Assembly (NCBI GenBank): GCA_036245525.1
Contig: BTPG01000007.1
Coordinates: 166,948,921 to 167,012,920 of the forward strand
Direction of reading: 5' to 3'
Origin: Semisulcospira habei
Taxonomy: Eukaryota > Mollusca > Gastropoda > Semisulcospiridae
DNA: 64,000 nucleotides
The notes beneath the pieces are model-generated. The model was not told where the DNA came from. It did no database searches and was given only the letters and a program-made list of their open reading frames with translations. A program made the translations under genes and the position numbers. Within the stretch, counting starts at the first letter, position 1. Every line of letters begins with the position of its first letter. Positions 1-10,990 of this stretch are shown here, one piece after another.

Positions 1-2416
1 CGCATTCTGTTCTTGAGCTAGCACCGTTCTGTCCACCCTCACTCTTTGCACCAGTCCTGCGCGTGTGAGAATCGGAAGGCACTGTAGAGAGAGTGGTGTC
101 AGTGGTACGGCTAGCGGCCGCGCTCACATGCGCAGAAGGCAAGCCGTAAGACACGGGTGCACTAGTGCTGAATGCCATAGCGTTTGAAGCAGTTTCGGTG
201 TGGCTTGAACACCTGGTAGGCTGCCGATCCTGGACTTTGTCTTTTTGGTGGATTTTTGAGGGGCGGAAAGGTAGTTCGGCTGAGACTGAACTGTCCGACT
301 CATCATCCTCCGACTGAATGGACGGTGGCCATTTCTCAACACGAGAATTGTCCGACGCGTGTTTGGAATGACCGTGCGCATCCTGTTCATGTTTCGCGCT
401 CGGTTGCTTTTCAATCCCACAATCAAAAATGGCGTCTGGAAAGTTTTCCCAACCGTCCACCGGGGGTTCTCTGGAAGGTGAAGCTGCTGGGGATTTGTTC
501 CCGCTGCGGTATGCTCTCGTTGCTGGAGCTTTGGAAGGAAAGGACACTTTGTTGGTAAGAGTGGCAGTATATTTCAAGGCACCGTGTGCAGCAGTATTAG
601 AGGCGGAAGAATGAGTAGGCCCATGTGAGGAAGGCGGCGGGGTAGCAGTATATTTGCGGGAAGAAGTCCCAGGCACAACAACGTTCTTCAGCTGCTTGCG
701 GAGTTTCTCCAGGTTGTATCCAGGAGAGTTCTTGGACGCGGGCTTGGGTTGGGAGGACCTGGGCCACACAAACAAACGGGGTCGTTTCTTGAAGGCGATC
801 TGGTCAGCTGTCTTGCCGTTAGAGCACGCCAGGTGCAATGTCTTGGACAGACTGGTCACTTTGGGGTCCACAAATGGACACGAATCATCCTTTCTACCAC
901 CTTTTGTAGACGTGTGCGAGTCTGACGGCGACTTTTCTGGGTGAAGGACATCGGTGTTTTCTGTCAGGATGCCTGCACTTGAAGCTTCAAGCATCTCAGT
1001 CAGTGGAGAGATCTTTTCGGTTTTTCTTAACACTGATTTTACACCTTTTTCTTTCTTTGTGTGAAGGTCGTCTATTACATTGTAACGGTCCAAGTCGGTG
1101 ACGACAGTCAAACCTGTCATGGCAGAGTTTAGCCTATCGCCCCCCGATCTCACGACAGGAGGTACGGAACAGGCTAGACTCACCGGTGTCAGTCTCTCCA
1201 GCAAAACTACGGGTTGTTTCTTGATAACATCCTCATAGGTCTTCTTCACGTGTCTCACACACTCATCCTCATCACCACTGTCTCCTTCAGCGTCAAACAC
1301 AGACTTTTCACGTGATCCATTTCCATGCCTAGAGCTTTCTTTCTCAACATGATGCTGCTTGCTGAAGGGCTCCAAAGGTTCTGATATGTCTGTAGCATGT
1401 GTCACTGAATTTGTTACGATGTCATCCATCCTTGATCCCTCCTTTGTATTTTCTGTGTCCTCTGAGTTCCGTTCCGGCACTTCCTCAAGCTCAAGCCTAG
1501 GAAGAGGCATAGCCTCTTCTTCCTCTTCCATTCCTCTTTCACCCTCAGCCTCTTTCACATCAACAAGGCTACGCACTCTTTCCAGTTTCGGCATGGGAGG
1601 GAGAGACTGCCAACCCACTGGCGCAACACAAGGAGTCTTTGCCGACTCTACGGGCATTTCATCCACATCCAAGCTGGCCTCCTTCGCCAGCTGAGGCTCT
1701 CCCACTCCTTTGCTGGACCTGTCCTTCTTCTCGGCGCGTGAGAGAAGGGTTTGGTGGGAATAAGGGGATGGTCTGCGGGGTGCAAATTTTGTGGGAATGT
1801 CACAGGGCCCGCTGAAAGCCAGCCCAGAGCGCACGTCCTCAGTCATGCTGCTATGCATGACTATGTAACGACTCCTACGATGAATAGCTTCGGTACTTGT
1901 CCTTTCATTTAAGTTGAATCAATGTATCAGTCTCTTTTCCGAGTGATCTCCCTGTATCATTTCCGTTGTCGTCTTTTCTTTGCGACAGTCTCTCTTTTTC
2001 ACTGCCGGTGGTAAATTTTGTACTTTGTAGTCTCTACTTTTTACCTCCCTATCTGGTTTTCTGCAACAGAGGTCACAGTTTTCCGTTACCTCTTGAGCTT
2101 GGTGATTCTCCCTGGGTCTAACTTTTGCTTTTTCTAATTTATAATTTTCTTCTATTTCCGGTTCTGCTTCCTCCTCGTCCTCTTCTTTCTCAACTGTTTC
2201 CACGTTAGTACTGCTGGACTCTTTCACTGCAAGACCTGAATCAGCAGACACTGCAGACAGTTCCGTTTCAGCAGGACAGTAATAGTTTGTGTTTTCTCTA
2301 CGTTCACTGTATCGCGCCAATGATGTCTTGAAGGCACCTGCCATGCCTACCCAGAGTGGCTGGATATGTATGACGTAGAAATTTTCACATTTCCAAAACA
2401 CGGGGCGGATAAAGTC
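1..2416 (-). CDS. Large coding exon of an unrecognised host gene (3' partial), with one in-frame TGA
   Basis: Read on the minus strand from a GAC at 2416 to the window edge, the frame stays open for about 805 codons except for one TGA at 1921-1919 (codon 166). The 639 codons after the TGA are far more than chance allows in sequence of this composition, so the exon is very probably coding. The exon start is inferred: an in-frame TAG lies just upstream, its AG would serve as acceptor, and the resulting phase 0 matches the donor of the exon at 2537-2942. The pyrimidine tract before this acceptor is weak. The first part carries an acidic cluster (EKEEDEEEAEPEIEEN); the rest is polar, rich in Ser, Lys and Glu, with no membrane segment and no domain I can name. 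It looks like a long, partly disordered protein. The TGA may be a nonsense change (CGA to TGA fits the context), an assembly error, or removed by a small intron I cannot see. Confidence 0.7.
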
Positions 2417-2536
2417 CTACGATGTCCTTCAGTCGATTTTCTTTCTAGAAAGTTGTCAACGTCACCTGAAGGTAGACTTATTTATTGACAGACTGTTATG
2501 ACTGTACTGTGTTCAAGGAAACAAGTACTATCTCAC

Positions 2537-2942
2537 CGGCCGACGGGTAAATACAGGTGACATGACTGCACAGCTTTTTTGTTGTATATTTCTAGTGTGT
2601 TCGACTGGATCTCTCCTGAAAAGCCTGCTGTTTGTTGTCAAAGGATTTGCTGTATTATGGAATAGGCGTCGATCACAAAAGTGTCCAGCGCTGTCACGAG
2701 ATGAATGACCGATGCCGACTATTTCTGCCAGATACTCGGTGATTGTCTTGACAACCCTTTGCAGCTGTGGAATGTCCGTCGATCTGATTTTGTCTTTGTG
2801 TGAAACAAGACCACTTGCAAAGTGAATGTGTAGACGGATGACGCTCACCAATGTCTTTCCCGTCGACTCCCACTTAAACTGTTTCCGGCGTATCTGATCC
2901 CCAGCAAACACTTGGTGGTGAATGACTGGTCGGGTCAGTGGC
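2537..2942 (-). CDS. Internal coding exon of the same unrecognised gene
   Basis: On the minus strand a strong acceptor (TTTTGTGCTTGTGTTTCAG) precedes an exon that starts at 2942 with the last base of a codon, stays open for 135 codons, and ends at 2537 immediately before a good donor (GTGAGA). The exon therefore enters in phase 2 and leaves in phase 0, matching the exon beginning at 2416. The peptide begins PLTRPVIHHQVFAGDQIRRK and holds a mixed hydrophobic and charged segment (KTLVSVIRLHIHFASGLVSH) that looks like a folded domain, unlike the low-complexity downstream exon. I do not recognise the family. Upstream exons should lie beyond 2966, but none was identifiable among the repeats there. 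Confidence 0.65.
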
Positions 2943-3005
2943 CTGAAACACAAGCACAAAAGCACTTAGTTATGTAGTTGCTTATGTAACACGACAAGAC
3001 GTCTC

Positions 3006-3067
3006 ACGCAGATCAACCCGGGGGCACTCTGGCGTACGTCAAAGTGCCCCCGGGTCGATCTGGCGTG
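3006..3067. repeat. Short hairpin (inverted repeat)
   Basis: CACGCAGATC and ACCCGGGGGCACT on the left are mirrored by AGTGCCCCCGGGT and GATCTGGCGTG on the right around a loop of about 12 bases. No coding potential; probably a decayed foldback element in the upstream intron or flank of the left-edge gene. Confidence 0.7.
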
Positions 3068-3189
3068 ACAGTCCTTTTGGTGTGTTACCGCCCTCACGTA
3101 AAATTGATCCCCGGCCCATGAAGCTACACCAGTGTACCGCGCCAGAATGACCTTCTAGTAAACAGCATCCCTTGAAAGCAGACGCCCTC

Positions 3190-3262
3190 GGCCCGATGTC
3201 GGCTTCAGTTGGCTTGCACACACCCGTGTGCGGGCCAGCTGAAACTGACCGACCTCCGACTG
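3190..3262. repeat. GGCCCGCGCAC-type hairpin repeat, degenerate copy
   Basis: Imperfect palindrome centred on CACACCCGTGTGCGGGCCAGC, flanked by GATGTCGGCTTCAG and CTGAAACTGACCGAC. Related hairpins with a GGCCCGCGCAC core and CGACGTCGG-like arms recur at 6570, 17789, 47303, 54597 and 55572, so this is a family rather than a chance palindrome. Confidence 0.6.
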
Positions 3263-3624
3263 ATTATCTTTTGTCGACTGTTTTCATGGGCGCAATTTGC
3301 ACAGGAGGTGCGCAGGCCAACTACAATTGGCGAAGTGTAATTCGTGAACTTTTTCACAAACGCAATTATCACGGCTGCGCGTGGACCAGCTGACACAGGC
3401 GTCGGCTCGGAGACATTTTGTTGACAAAAAAAATAACATAGGTATAAAATTAACCTAGGTACAGAAATATCGGCCTTTGTGCAAACTGAAACCTACACGC
3501 AAGCACAAAGCGACACTTATCGTTTACAAAAAAACGGTATTGTATCAACTAGACTATCATTGTATGTTTCAACTATGCGGAAAATAATATTGAGTGTTGT
3601 GTGCTGCCCTTTGTGTACACGTGT

Positions 3625-3690
3625 CCTGGTCTGTGATTTTGGACCTTACGGCTGTAGCCGTAAGGTCCAAAATCACAGGCCAGCACAAAT
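3625..3690. repeat. Hairpin repeat, 'TTTTGGACCTTACGGC' family
   Basis: GTGCTGG / TCTGTGATTTTGGACC / TTACGGCT is followed at once by its reverse complement. Nearly identical hairpins lie at 24868 and 49733, and a half copy at 5306. Non-coding foldback repeat. Confidence 0.75.
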
Positions 3691-4704
3691 GTTGTGTAGA
3701 CTTGTTCGTCTGCTTGTTTGTTCCTGTTGTCATGAAAGACACTATTGTTCAGAGTTTTGCCATAATAAACTATCTGTCTCTAGAAAACTACGAAACTGAA
3801 CCCCAAGGAGTGGCCGCCAAGCGTGTAAATGCCTGGGAATAACCAACGCTCCTTTTTTTAGCTGCCTGTTTCTGTCTTGTTTGTTAAAATCAATTCCCGA
3901 TTCGCGTTCCTGATATGCTAAAGTCCGTAGGAAGCTGTCTCGTCTAAACTTCTAGTATTATATTTTGAAGGAAAACAAGACGATGATTTCATCCCAAAGT
4001 CTAACGTATTGTTTGGAGCTCAGATGCGTTTTTCTTTTAGGAACATTCAGTGTTGTTCATATTTTTAAACTTATTATTCTGATCCATTTCCCTCCTCTGT
4101 AAACCAACCTCTGATGAACACACACACCGGCGCACACAAATAAAGACTGACACACGGCGCTTCCCCCCATTAGTACGCTTTGTGGGCTCGTGGCGCGACT
4201 GGAATTCTGAAGAAGAAGAATAGCAATAGCAGCAAAATGACGTCACTATAAGCTTTACGTCATGGCATCGCTAGTCTCACGACGCCGTGTAAACAGTGAC
4301 GAATTTGATGTTTCACGTCACTCATCCGAAAGGCACGCAGCCTCTTCCAGGGTTGACTGTTTTGTTCCACACAGCCTCTTCCGTGGCTGACTGTTTGATG
4401 ACAGTATATAGTGGTTCCAAAACGTGCAAAAATGAATTAATTATTATTGAAAAAGTTAAAGAGGTACAACGCTGGCTTACGAACACATTCAATGTCTCCC
4501 TTTGATCTAGCTGTATGAAAAGTATCTAGCAAGAATAACAAAAATTAGGGATCAACCGGTTTTTGTCAAACGGCCATTTTTTGGTCAAAGTGTAAACTAA
4601 CTAAAAAATCAACAACAAAAACTGTTTCAGGAGAATTCACGTAGTGAAAATATCCTAAAGTTTTAAGCTTGCCTGTCCACAAATGCGGGCTCTTGTCGCT
4701 GTCT

Positions 4705-4710
<6 letters not shown>

Positions 4711-4783
<73 letters not shown>

Positions 4784-4802
4784 ACACACGCGCGCGCGCG
4801 CG
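4711..4802. repeat. (CA)n microsatellite ending in (CG)n
   Basis: About 38 CA units followed by a run of alternating CG. Alternating purine-pyrimidine throughout. Confidence 0.95.
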
Positions 4803-5067
4803 GCGTTCGGCGCCAAATGTACGTTCTCTGGCAAGGTTTGCGTAGCTAGACGTGACGTCATTTTTTTATCTTGTTACTTCTTTGCCAGAATTCGGGACCC
4901 GCTCCGCCCAGCAAGTCGTGTGCATTCTACGGAACGCGCTCCGACCAGCCCCATTTCAAAGTCTACCGTATTTTCAATACGGTAGACAAAAACCACATAT
5001 TGTAAACTAGAAAAATAACACAGATTTAAACGAACTACAAAAAAACCCAAAACAAACAAACAAACTA

Positions 5068-5068
<1 letters not shown>

Positions 5069-5103
<35 letters not shown>
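5069..5103. repeat. Poly-A tract
   Basis: Run of about 35 A after a CTAC-flanked A-rich leader with AAACAAACAAAC. Could be the tail of a retroposed sequence; no source recognised on its 5' side. Confidence 0.85.
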
Positions 5104-5104
<1 letters not shown>

Positions 5105-5267
5105 AGACCGGGGTGGGTGAGGGTAGATTGTATACCAGCCAAGAACAATTTATGGCACGGTTGCACGACATTCCCAACCTATCTGTGTAGCATGTGCAGC
5201 TGCTGAGAACAATTTCATGTTATTTGTGCGTGCTTGTGCGATGTTCTACCGATTTGTTAAGCATGTT

Positions 5268-5345
5268 AAACCTAATAATAATAATAATAATAACTTATAT
5301 GGCGTCTATAAGCCGTAAGATCCAAAATCACAGACCAGAACACAA
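5268..5345 (-). repeat. SINE/LINE 3' tail joined to half of a hairpin repeat
   Basis: On the minus strand GCCATATAAG is followed by (TTA)n, the common tail of animal SINEs and L2/CR1-like LINEs (GCGCTATATAAG...ATTATT; compare 59580-59620). It runs into CCGTAAGATCCAAAATCACA, a half copy of the 3625 hairpin family. Confidence 0.5.
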
Positions 5346-5721
5346 ACAATTATGTTTGTTGGGCTACATCATAACTTATATCCGTCGGGTTATTCTGAAA
5401 TATGATGAAACAAAATTTTAATCGATTTTGCGTCAGAAACAGAAATGCGTTGACAACCCCCTAAAAACTATGCGTGTAATTATGGTATGCCTAATTTAAT
5501 TATAAACTATGCACGTAATTATGCTATGCCTAATCTAATTTTTCTTTTCAAACTATGCATGTAGTTGTGGTAGCCCTAATTATAATGAAACGTCTGCCGT
5601 GTTGTGATAGGAGCGGTGAAGAGTTAGACAACAAGGGCCAATTGTCAAATGCCGGAAGTGTCACGGAAATGATCCGATTGATGCGATTTTAGTAGTCTCG
5701 CCGATTTCTGAGAATTTATTA

Positions 5722-5935
5722 TTAACCCATTCAGCCCTGACGCACTACAGCAGGAGATGGGTCGACCATGATAATTCAAGGGTAGTGCCAGATTAGCTTG
5801 GCGCCTTCAGGCGCCAAGCTAATCTGGCACTACCCTTGAATTATCATGGTCAACCCATCTCCTGCAACAGGTGCATAGTCGTTAGATGACGCCTCCAAAA
5901 TTTGGAAAATACGTGCGCCGGGCTGAATGGGTTAA
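5722..5935. mobile_element. TTAA-flanked hairpin MITE, family P1 (piggyBac-like ends)
   Basis: Begins TTAACCCATTCAGCCC and ends GGGCTGAATGGGTTAA, so both ends are a TTAA plus inverted CCCATTCAGCCC. The interior is a long hairpin around TTGGCGCC (arms GCCAGATTAGC, ACCCTTGAATTATCATGGTC). No coding capacity. A TTAA target site and ends starting CCC are the hallmark of piggyBac-type elements, so this is best read as a non-autonomous derivative. About thirteen related copies occur in the window. Confidence 0.75.
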
Positions 5936-6129
5936 GCGCACACGCCAATACAATCCTACTGCAAGAGACACGGATCCTCAAGAACACCGCAAGTGCAGGG
6001 GCTCACGAGGATCTACGCCACTCGCTGGCATCACTTTGTATCCATGTTCCTCGAACGGCTGGATATCTAAGGCATGCATTACCAAAGTTTTCAGAAACAA
6101 TCTGCATCCACTGGCAGTGATGAAGTTAA
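5932..6129 (-). mobile_element. TTAA-bounded MITE of family P2, reverse orientation
   Basis: Shares its left TTAA (5932-5935) with the right TTAA of the preceding P1 copy and ends at the TTAA at 6126-6129. Contains CTGCAAGAGACACGGATCCTC, GGGGCTCACGAGGATCTACG and CATCCACTGGCAGTG, which are P2 features in reverse order. Degenerate; no coding. Confidence 0.55.
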
Positions 6130-6569
6130 AAAAACAACAACAAAACAAAACAAAAAACAAGGACGCTATTCATGCAGTTACACTCCAAAATGAGGAGAGT
6201 GTGTGGGGGTGGGCGTGAAAGGATGCTATTCATGGCACACATAGCTCACTGACCCTGACACTGGCTGAGTGCCAAGAAAGAAACAAAGAATCGCTAAACT
6301 ACACACACACAAATCCGTTAAATGTTTTGGACTTTAAACTTGCCAAATACTGCGCAACAGACGATTACACCGTTTCCTCATAGTAATAGTGTATTACTCA
6401 GTCGATAAAGGCTTCGACATGACGACGGTATTTCAAAGACGGAGCACCAAAGCGTGCACGTGGTCTACATGAGTTCGAACCCACGACTTTTTTGTCGATT
6501 GGGAGTCAAACGCCCTTCCACTAAAGCTCTTTCTCCACCCCCACCCCCCCACCCCTTCTCCCAAGTACG

Positions 6570-6655
6570 CAAAGGTCCTCGGCCCACGTTAGCCGCAGCG
6601 GGCCCGCGCACTGCTGTGCGCGGGCCCGCTGCGGCTGACGTGTGCCCGAAGACGT
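6570..6655. repeat. GGCCCGCGCAC-type hairpin repeat
   Basis: Strong palindrome: GCCGCAGCGGGCCCGCGCAC, then its reverse complement, with outer arms GGCCCACGT and ACGTGTGCC. Family related to 17789, 47303, 54597 and 55572. Confidence 0.75.
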
Positions 6656-6680
6656 TTTGTTACTGGGGCCAGTTTCCAAA

Positions 6681-6864
6681 CTAGACGATCAATGCTATTT
6701 CTTCTTCCCGTCATGTAGATCCAAAACTAGACGATCAATGCTATTTCTTCTTCCCGTCATGTAGATCCAAAACTAGACGATCAATGCTATTTCTTCTTCC
6801 CGTCATGTAGATCCAAAACTAGACGATCAATGCTATTTCTTCTTCCCGTCATGTAGATCCAAAA
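6681..6864. repeat. 46 bp tandem repeat, four copies
   Basis: Unit starts CTAGACGATCAATGCTATTT and ends TAGATCCAAAA; starts at 6681, 6727, 6773 and 6819. Copies are essentially identical, so the array is young. Confidence 0.95.
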
Positions 6865-6888
6865 CATTTTAAAAACAATCCTGGAAGT

Positions 6889-7205
6889 GTGCTATCCAAT
6901 ACGCTACGAAGTTGTCTGTTAAAGCCCGCCCGCAAGCGAGGCTTCCTGGGACCTTCACATTGTTTGAATCGCCGCGACTCGCACCATTCTTTCGACGTCA
7001 TTCTTGCAATTTTTTTCCTTTATTTATTTATTTGTTTTTGTTGTTGTTGTTGTTGTTGGGTTTTTTTGTGTGTGTGTGTGTTCCGAAAATTGCAACACCT
7101 CTCCCAGATTCGTGGCCCGCAGTGACGAGAAACTCAAACTGACGTCACACAACAGTGTTTAAGTCCCAGATCAAAAGCGCGGCTTCCTGAGACCTTCACC
7201 TCATG
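6889..7205. other. No gene; two copies of an 'AGCGAGGCTTCCTG' repeat and simple repeats
   Basis: AGCGAGGCTTCCTGGGACCT (about 6936) and GCGCGGCTTCCTGAGACCT (about 7170) mark two fragments of one repeat; it recurs in hairpin form at 15999. Between them are (TTG)n and (TG)n tracts at 7035-7080. Confidence 0.5.
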
Positions 7206-7294
7206 AATATTTCAGAGAACACAGTATAGATTTTACATTACAGCGTTTCCCATAGAACGAAAAATCGCCGACACACGGTTTAGTAGGAGAAAAT

Positions 7295-7370
7295 CTACAT
7301 GCTGAAGCCTCCTGACACTACCCTTGAACTATCATGGTCCGCACATCTACTGCAGTAGTGTCAGATGAAT
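7295..7370. mobile_element. Remnant of a P1 MITE
   Basis: Only half of the hairpin remains: CTGACACTACCCTTGAACTA followed by TCATGGTC and CATCTACTGCAGTAGTGTC. No flanking TTAA recognised. Confidence 0.5.
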
Positions 7371-7799
7371 GGGTTTCAAATATTCTATATCCAAAACAAA
7401 ACGGGACTAGCTGAAGGGTGGGGGCAAGGGGAGAGAAGTAGTCAAACAGGCCTACCGTACACCAGCCTCCGTTGAAAAGTCCTGGTAAATGAAAGTCGTA
7501 CAGTTCTAGTGTGCATGAAGTGATTAGTGTTCAGGTCGTCCTACATCGGCAGTAGCTGCCCCTGGCTAACCAGCCCGTCATAGTTGTCAATTACCACTCC
7601 TGTGTCGTGAACGTTAAACCCCAAACTGAGCAACCACACAACATAATTCCATGCACGTAAATAGACCGCCGGCCTCAGAACAAACGTGTGAGACTTGGTG
7701 GTCTCATTTGCTTTCCTAGGTTAGCCTAGTGGCTTTCACAAGAGTAAAAACCCAAAACAGATAGTGTGGGAACCATTCCGTCATCGGTACGCGTAGAAT

Positions 7800-8005
7800 T
7801 CACCTCCTTGACGTGGAACGTATTTCTGAAGTCAGTTAACTCCATGGATGCTCAAGAGCCCCAGCCGTTGAAGGAGCATGGATTCAACGTGGTGTCAGCA
7901 AGAGGTGTAGATCCTCATGAGCCCCCGCACCTGCGGGGGCTCATGAGGATCTATGCCTCTTGCAGGTGCATTAGATTCACTTTTTCTCGGCAGTGAAGAT
8001 GTTAA
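7800..8005 (+). mobile_element. P2 hairpin MITE
   Basis: Order of parts: TTTCTGAA, CCCAGCCGTTGAAGGAGCATGG in short form, GTGTCAGCAAGAGG, then the near-perfect hairpin TAGATCCTCATGAGCCCCCG / mirror at 7905-7960, CCTCTTGCAG, TTTTTCTCGGCAGTGAAG and a TTAA at 8002-8005. The left end is degraded. Confidence 0.65.
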
Positions 8006-8606
8006 AAATTCCCTTGCTAATTATGCATACCCCCTATTGATATTCACGAGCAGCTCTGCGTCGCCCATCACGATTTTGAAAATGTCATGTGTAGGCACAT
8101 GACGTGTGTATGAAAGCCGCATTGTTTCTACGTCAATTGATCTCCAACACAGGCGCCTGTCACTTGCGCGCTGATGAAATCCGTTCTAATGTCTCTGATG
8201 AAATACAACGCTAACCTTGTTTAGAGCGAACACGCGTGCGTCCGTTACAAGCACAATGCGCCATCATTTTTTTCACGTTAATGAAATTCAATGATACGTT
8301 GTTGTTGTTTTTGTTTGTCTTGTTTGTCTCGCACGCCCGGTACAAGCTCAGTCAGCTTGTGTTGAATGCGGGAGGGTTCACACGAAGAAACCGCTGTTAC
8401 ACCCCGACCATTTTCACGCCCCGAGCTTCATCAAGAAACTGGAAGTATTTTATCTACTTGCAAATGACGACAGCCGTTGTGAGCTGTTTCGTTGAATGAC
8501 TCATTACACAGCTCAAAGTATGCATATGGGTAAAAACGATAGTCGAACCGAGTTTTTAAACAGAAAATGGTTAGCCGGCATACGCCTCGAAAGGCATTTT
8601 CTGGCG

Positions 8607-8820
8607 TTAACCCATACAGCCCCGACGTCCTACAGCAGGAGATGGGTCGACCACGATAATTCAAGGGTAGTGCCAGATTAGCTTGGCGCCTATCGGCGCC
8701 AAGCTATTCTGGCACTACCCTTAAATTATCATGGTTGATCCACCTCGTGCAACTGGTGGATAGTCGCTAGATGACGCCTCCAAAATTTGGGAAATACTGC
8801 CTTGGGGCTGAATGAGTTAA
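8607..8820. mobile_element. P1 hairpin MITE with both TTAA ends
   Basis: TTAACCCATACAGCCCCGACG at the left, GGGGCTGAATGAGTTAA at the right. The central hairpin meets at TTGGCGCC/GGCGCCAA. Same 214 bp length as the 5722 copy. Confidence 0.75.
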
Positions 8821-9280
8821 AGCAATTTTCGCTTTCCCCAAAAAATGCATTTTCTACGCTCACCCCCGCCCCCAATGACCTAGACACAAGGCGCGCAGCA
8901 ATACATGACATCACCAATCGTGTCGTCTGCGCCGTTTTCTGCAGTTCTCCGCCAAACGGTTACGATACGATAAATTAAGTGATGCTTGGCACCATTTGTA
9001 CAAGAATGTATGCCGCATATAACTCTTCTTATTCGAACACTAGACACTGTAGACGATAGACCTATATTTGTTGCCACCGAAGCACGCTCGGAAATGAAGT
9101 TACAAGGTTTCCGGTCCGATGAAAATGGCCGCGTCAACTTTGAAAGCTGCTCAGTTTCACCTAAAAAATAGTCGTGACAAGTAAGTAGTAGGAGGCACAT
9201 GGTACAAACTGCTTATGCAATTTGGCTCTCGTGGCGGGCTACGGAAATTATTTCCCTCTCTGGTATTATAAGTTATTTGT

Positions 9281-9416
9281 AGCAGGGGTTTACTACACGG
9301 ATCTTTGTAGACCTGAGGGAGGTCAAAGGAACCATTGTACCCCGAAGGCCTGAGGGGTACAATGTTTCCTTTGACATCCCGAAGGTCTACAAGGGTCCGT
9401 GCAGCACGCCCCTGCT
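9281..9416. repeat. Long imperfect inverted repeat
   Basis: AGCAGGGG, ACACGGATC, TTTGTAGACCT, GGTCAAAGGAA and CATTGTACCCC are all mirrored, in reverse order, by GGGGTACAATG, TTTCCTTTGAC, AGGTCTAC, GGGTCCGTG and CCCCTGCT. A 136 bp foldback found once in this window; no TTAA at its edges. Confidence 0.8.
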
Positions 9417-9419
9417 TTC

Positions 9420-10235
9420 ATAACGTATTTGTTTTTATTTCTCCACTATTTTCGTAAAAGAAAACAAGAAGAAATCTTCCGACCTGGATCACGACAGGAA
9501 CGACTGATATCAAAGGAATATACACTTAAACACAATAGACTTATGACGAAATTTAAAATCTTTCATGACGCAGCCGTCTCCACTAGTGTGCCTGTTGTTT
9601 CGAACATCACTAAGTAACTTTGTTTTTTAGAACGTTTTGGTGATCTTTTAAAGAACGTTTTGGTGATCTTTCATAGACCAAACTGGCATTTAAGACGTGA
9701 CCAAAAGAGGGCTACAAAAAGTTCGCCTTAAGTCGCTACATGGGTTTTTGTACCGAGGTCACACGGTACGGTTTGCGCTAGAGTGATTGGTCGTGTGTGA
9801 CGTAGGGATGAAAACAATGCTTTTGGAGCGAAATACTCTCTAAAGCTCGCGCACAAAAACTAATAGCACCGGGTGAAACTTATATCGGTACGCATTCTAC
9901 CCCTATTGTCTAAGAACTATATAAAGTAGATTTAAGATGCCGGAAATATTGTGTACCTAAACCTGGGGCGAGGAAATTGCTGGGGTCTAATAACCGTAAC
10001 ATATTCTATAACATCCACGCGCTCGCGACGGGCGCCTTTGATCCGATTGTACTATTGATCAGGGAAAATGCCACCAAAAATACCGAGGTTATGAGCAGAA
10101 CAACAACTCTCCTACAGCCCCTTCACGGAGTATAACACTAATACACACTATCACATAGGGCCTCCCACAGAAGGAGATGGATCGACCGTGCTACTTCAAG
10201 GGTACAGCACAAATAGCCGAAAGGACAATACAGAA
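9420..10235. other. Stretch without recognisable gene
   Basis: No open frame with splice signals. A short direct repeat (AACGTTTTGGTGATCTTT, twice near 9625-9670) and a half P1 hairpin near 10150-10210 (GGAGATGGATCGACC, TTCAAGGG) are all I can see. Confidence 0.5.
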
Positions 10236-10521
10236 TTAACACTTTCCCTGCGATTGGAGGCATATTGCGTTTCTGAAGCCTTTGTTAAGTCTATAGCATA
10301 AAGTGCCACAGACACCAGGGAACATGGATAGAGAAATTGTGTTTGCAAACCAGCGGCCACAGACAGTTGCGAGGGTTCATGCCTCTTGCAGCTGGGTCGT
10401 GTTCACTTTTTCACAGACACCAGGGAACATGGATAGAGAAATAGTGTTTGCAAACCATCGGCCACAGACAGTTGCGGGGGTTCATGCCTCTTGCAGCTCC
10501 GCAGTGAAAGGGTTACGTTAA
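10236..10521 (+). mobile_element. P2 MITE carrying an internal 105 bp duplication
   Basis: Starts TTAACACTTTCCCTGC and ends AGTGAAAGGGTTACGTTAA. Inside, a 105 bp segment beginning CACAGACACCAGGGAACATG is repeated in tandem (10307 and 10412); both copies end in GGTTCATGCCTCTTGCAGCT. The right TTAA (10518-10521) is shared with the next element. Confidence 0.6.
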
Positions 10522-10657
10522 CTCATTCTACCCCAGACACACCACAGCAAGATAAAGATCGACCTTGATAGTTCAAGGGTGATGATGCCAGAATAGCTTG
10601 GCGCCTATGGGCACCGGCAAAATTTGGGCATTTCGGTGTTGGGGTAGAATGAGTTAA
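10518..10657. mobile_element. P1-type MITE, shortened
   Basis: TTAACTCATTCTACCCCAGA at left, TTGGGGTAGAATGAGTTAA at right: inverted ends variant of P1 (TACCCC instead of CAGCCC). The second half of the hairpin is mostly lost. Confidence 0.65.
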
Positions 10658-10943
10658 ATTAATTCTGGTGTGCTTACAGCGGTCTCCTTTTTTTATAGAT
10701 TTCGTGATTCACATATGAAGGGATCGCACTACCTTGACGGTTACCAGAAAGCACTAGGCACTGAGGTTGAAGCCAGCCGATGTTGGCCAGCGCATAGTGC
10801 ACGCCAGCCAACGACAGCCGTACACTTTATTTTTATTTTTTTTTTCTTCTTTAATTTAAACCTGTAAAATGACAATAAAGACTAAATGTTCAGTAACAAA
10901 CCAAACAGGTAAGGCTAGCGCTAGTAGAAATAGTACGCATACC

Positions 10944-10990
10944 AAATAACAAGACGGTCATGTGGGATGTATACGGCCGTCTTGTTATTT
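10944..10990. repeat. Short hairpin
   Basis: AAATAACAAGACGG and CCGTCTTGTTATTT around a 19-base spacer, followed by (TTTTTG)n. Confidence 0.7.

Larger units (their letters stand above)
3700..5266. other. Stretch without recognisable gene
   Basis: Short open frames only, none with splice support or recognisable protein. Contains a CA/CG microsatellite (4711-4802), a poly-A run (5069-5103) and AT-rich unique sequence. Confidence 0.5.

Noticed and set aside
1919..1921. Selenocysteine codon
   Set aside because: No selenoprotein similarity and the 3' end of the gene is outside the window, so no SECIS element can be judged; nonsense change or error is simpler.
10307..10510. CRISPR-like repeat
   Set aside because: Only two 105 bp direct copies, a eukaryotic MITE context and no spacers; the hairpin repeats across the window are likewise dispersed elements.
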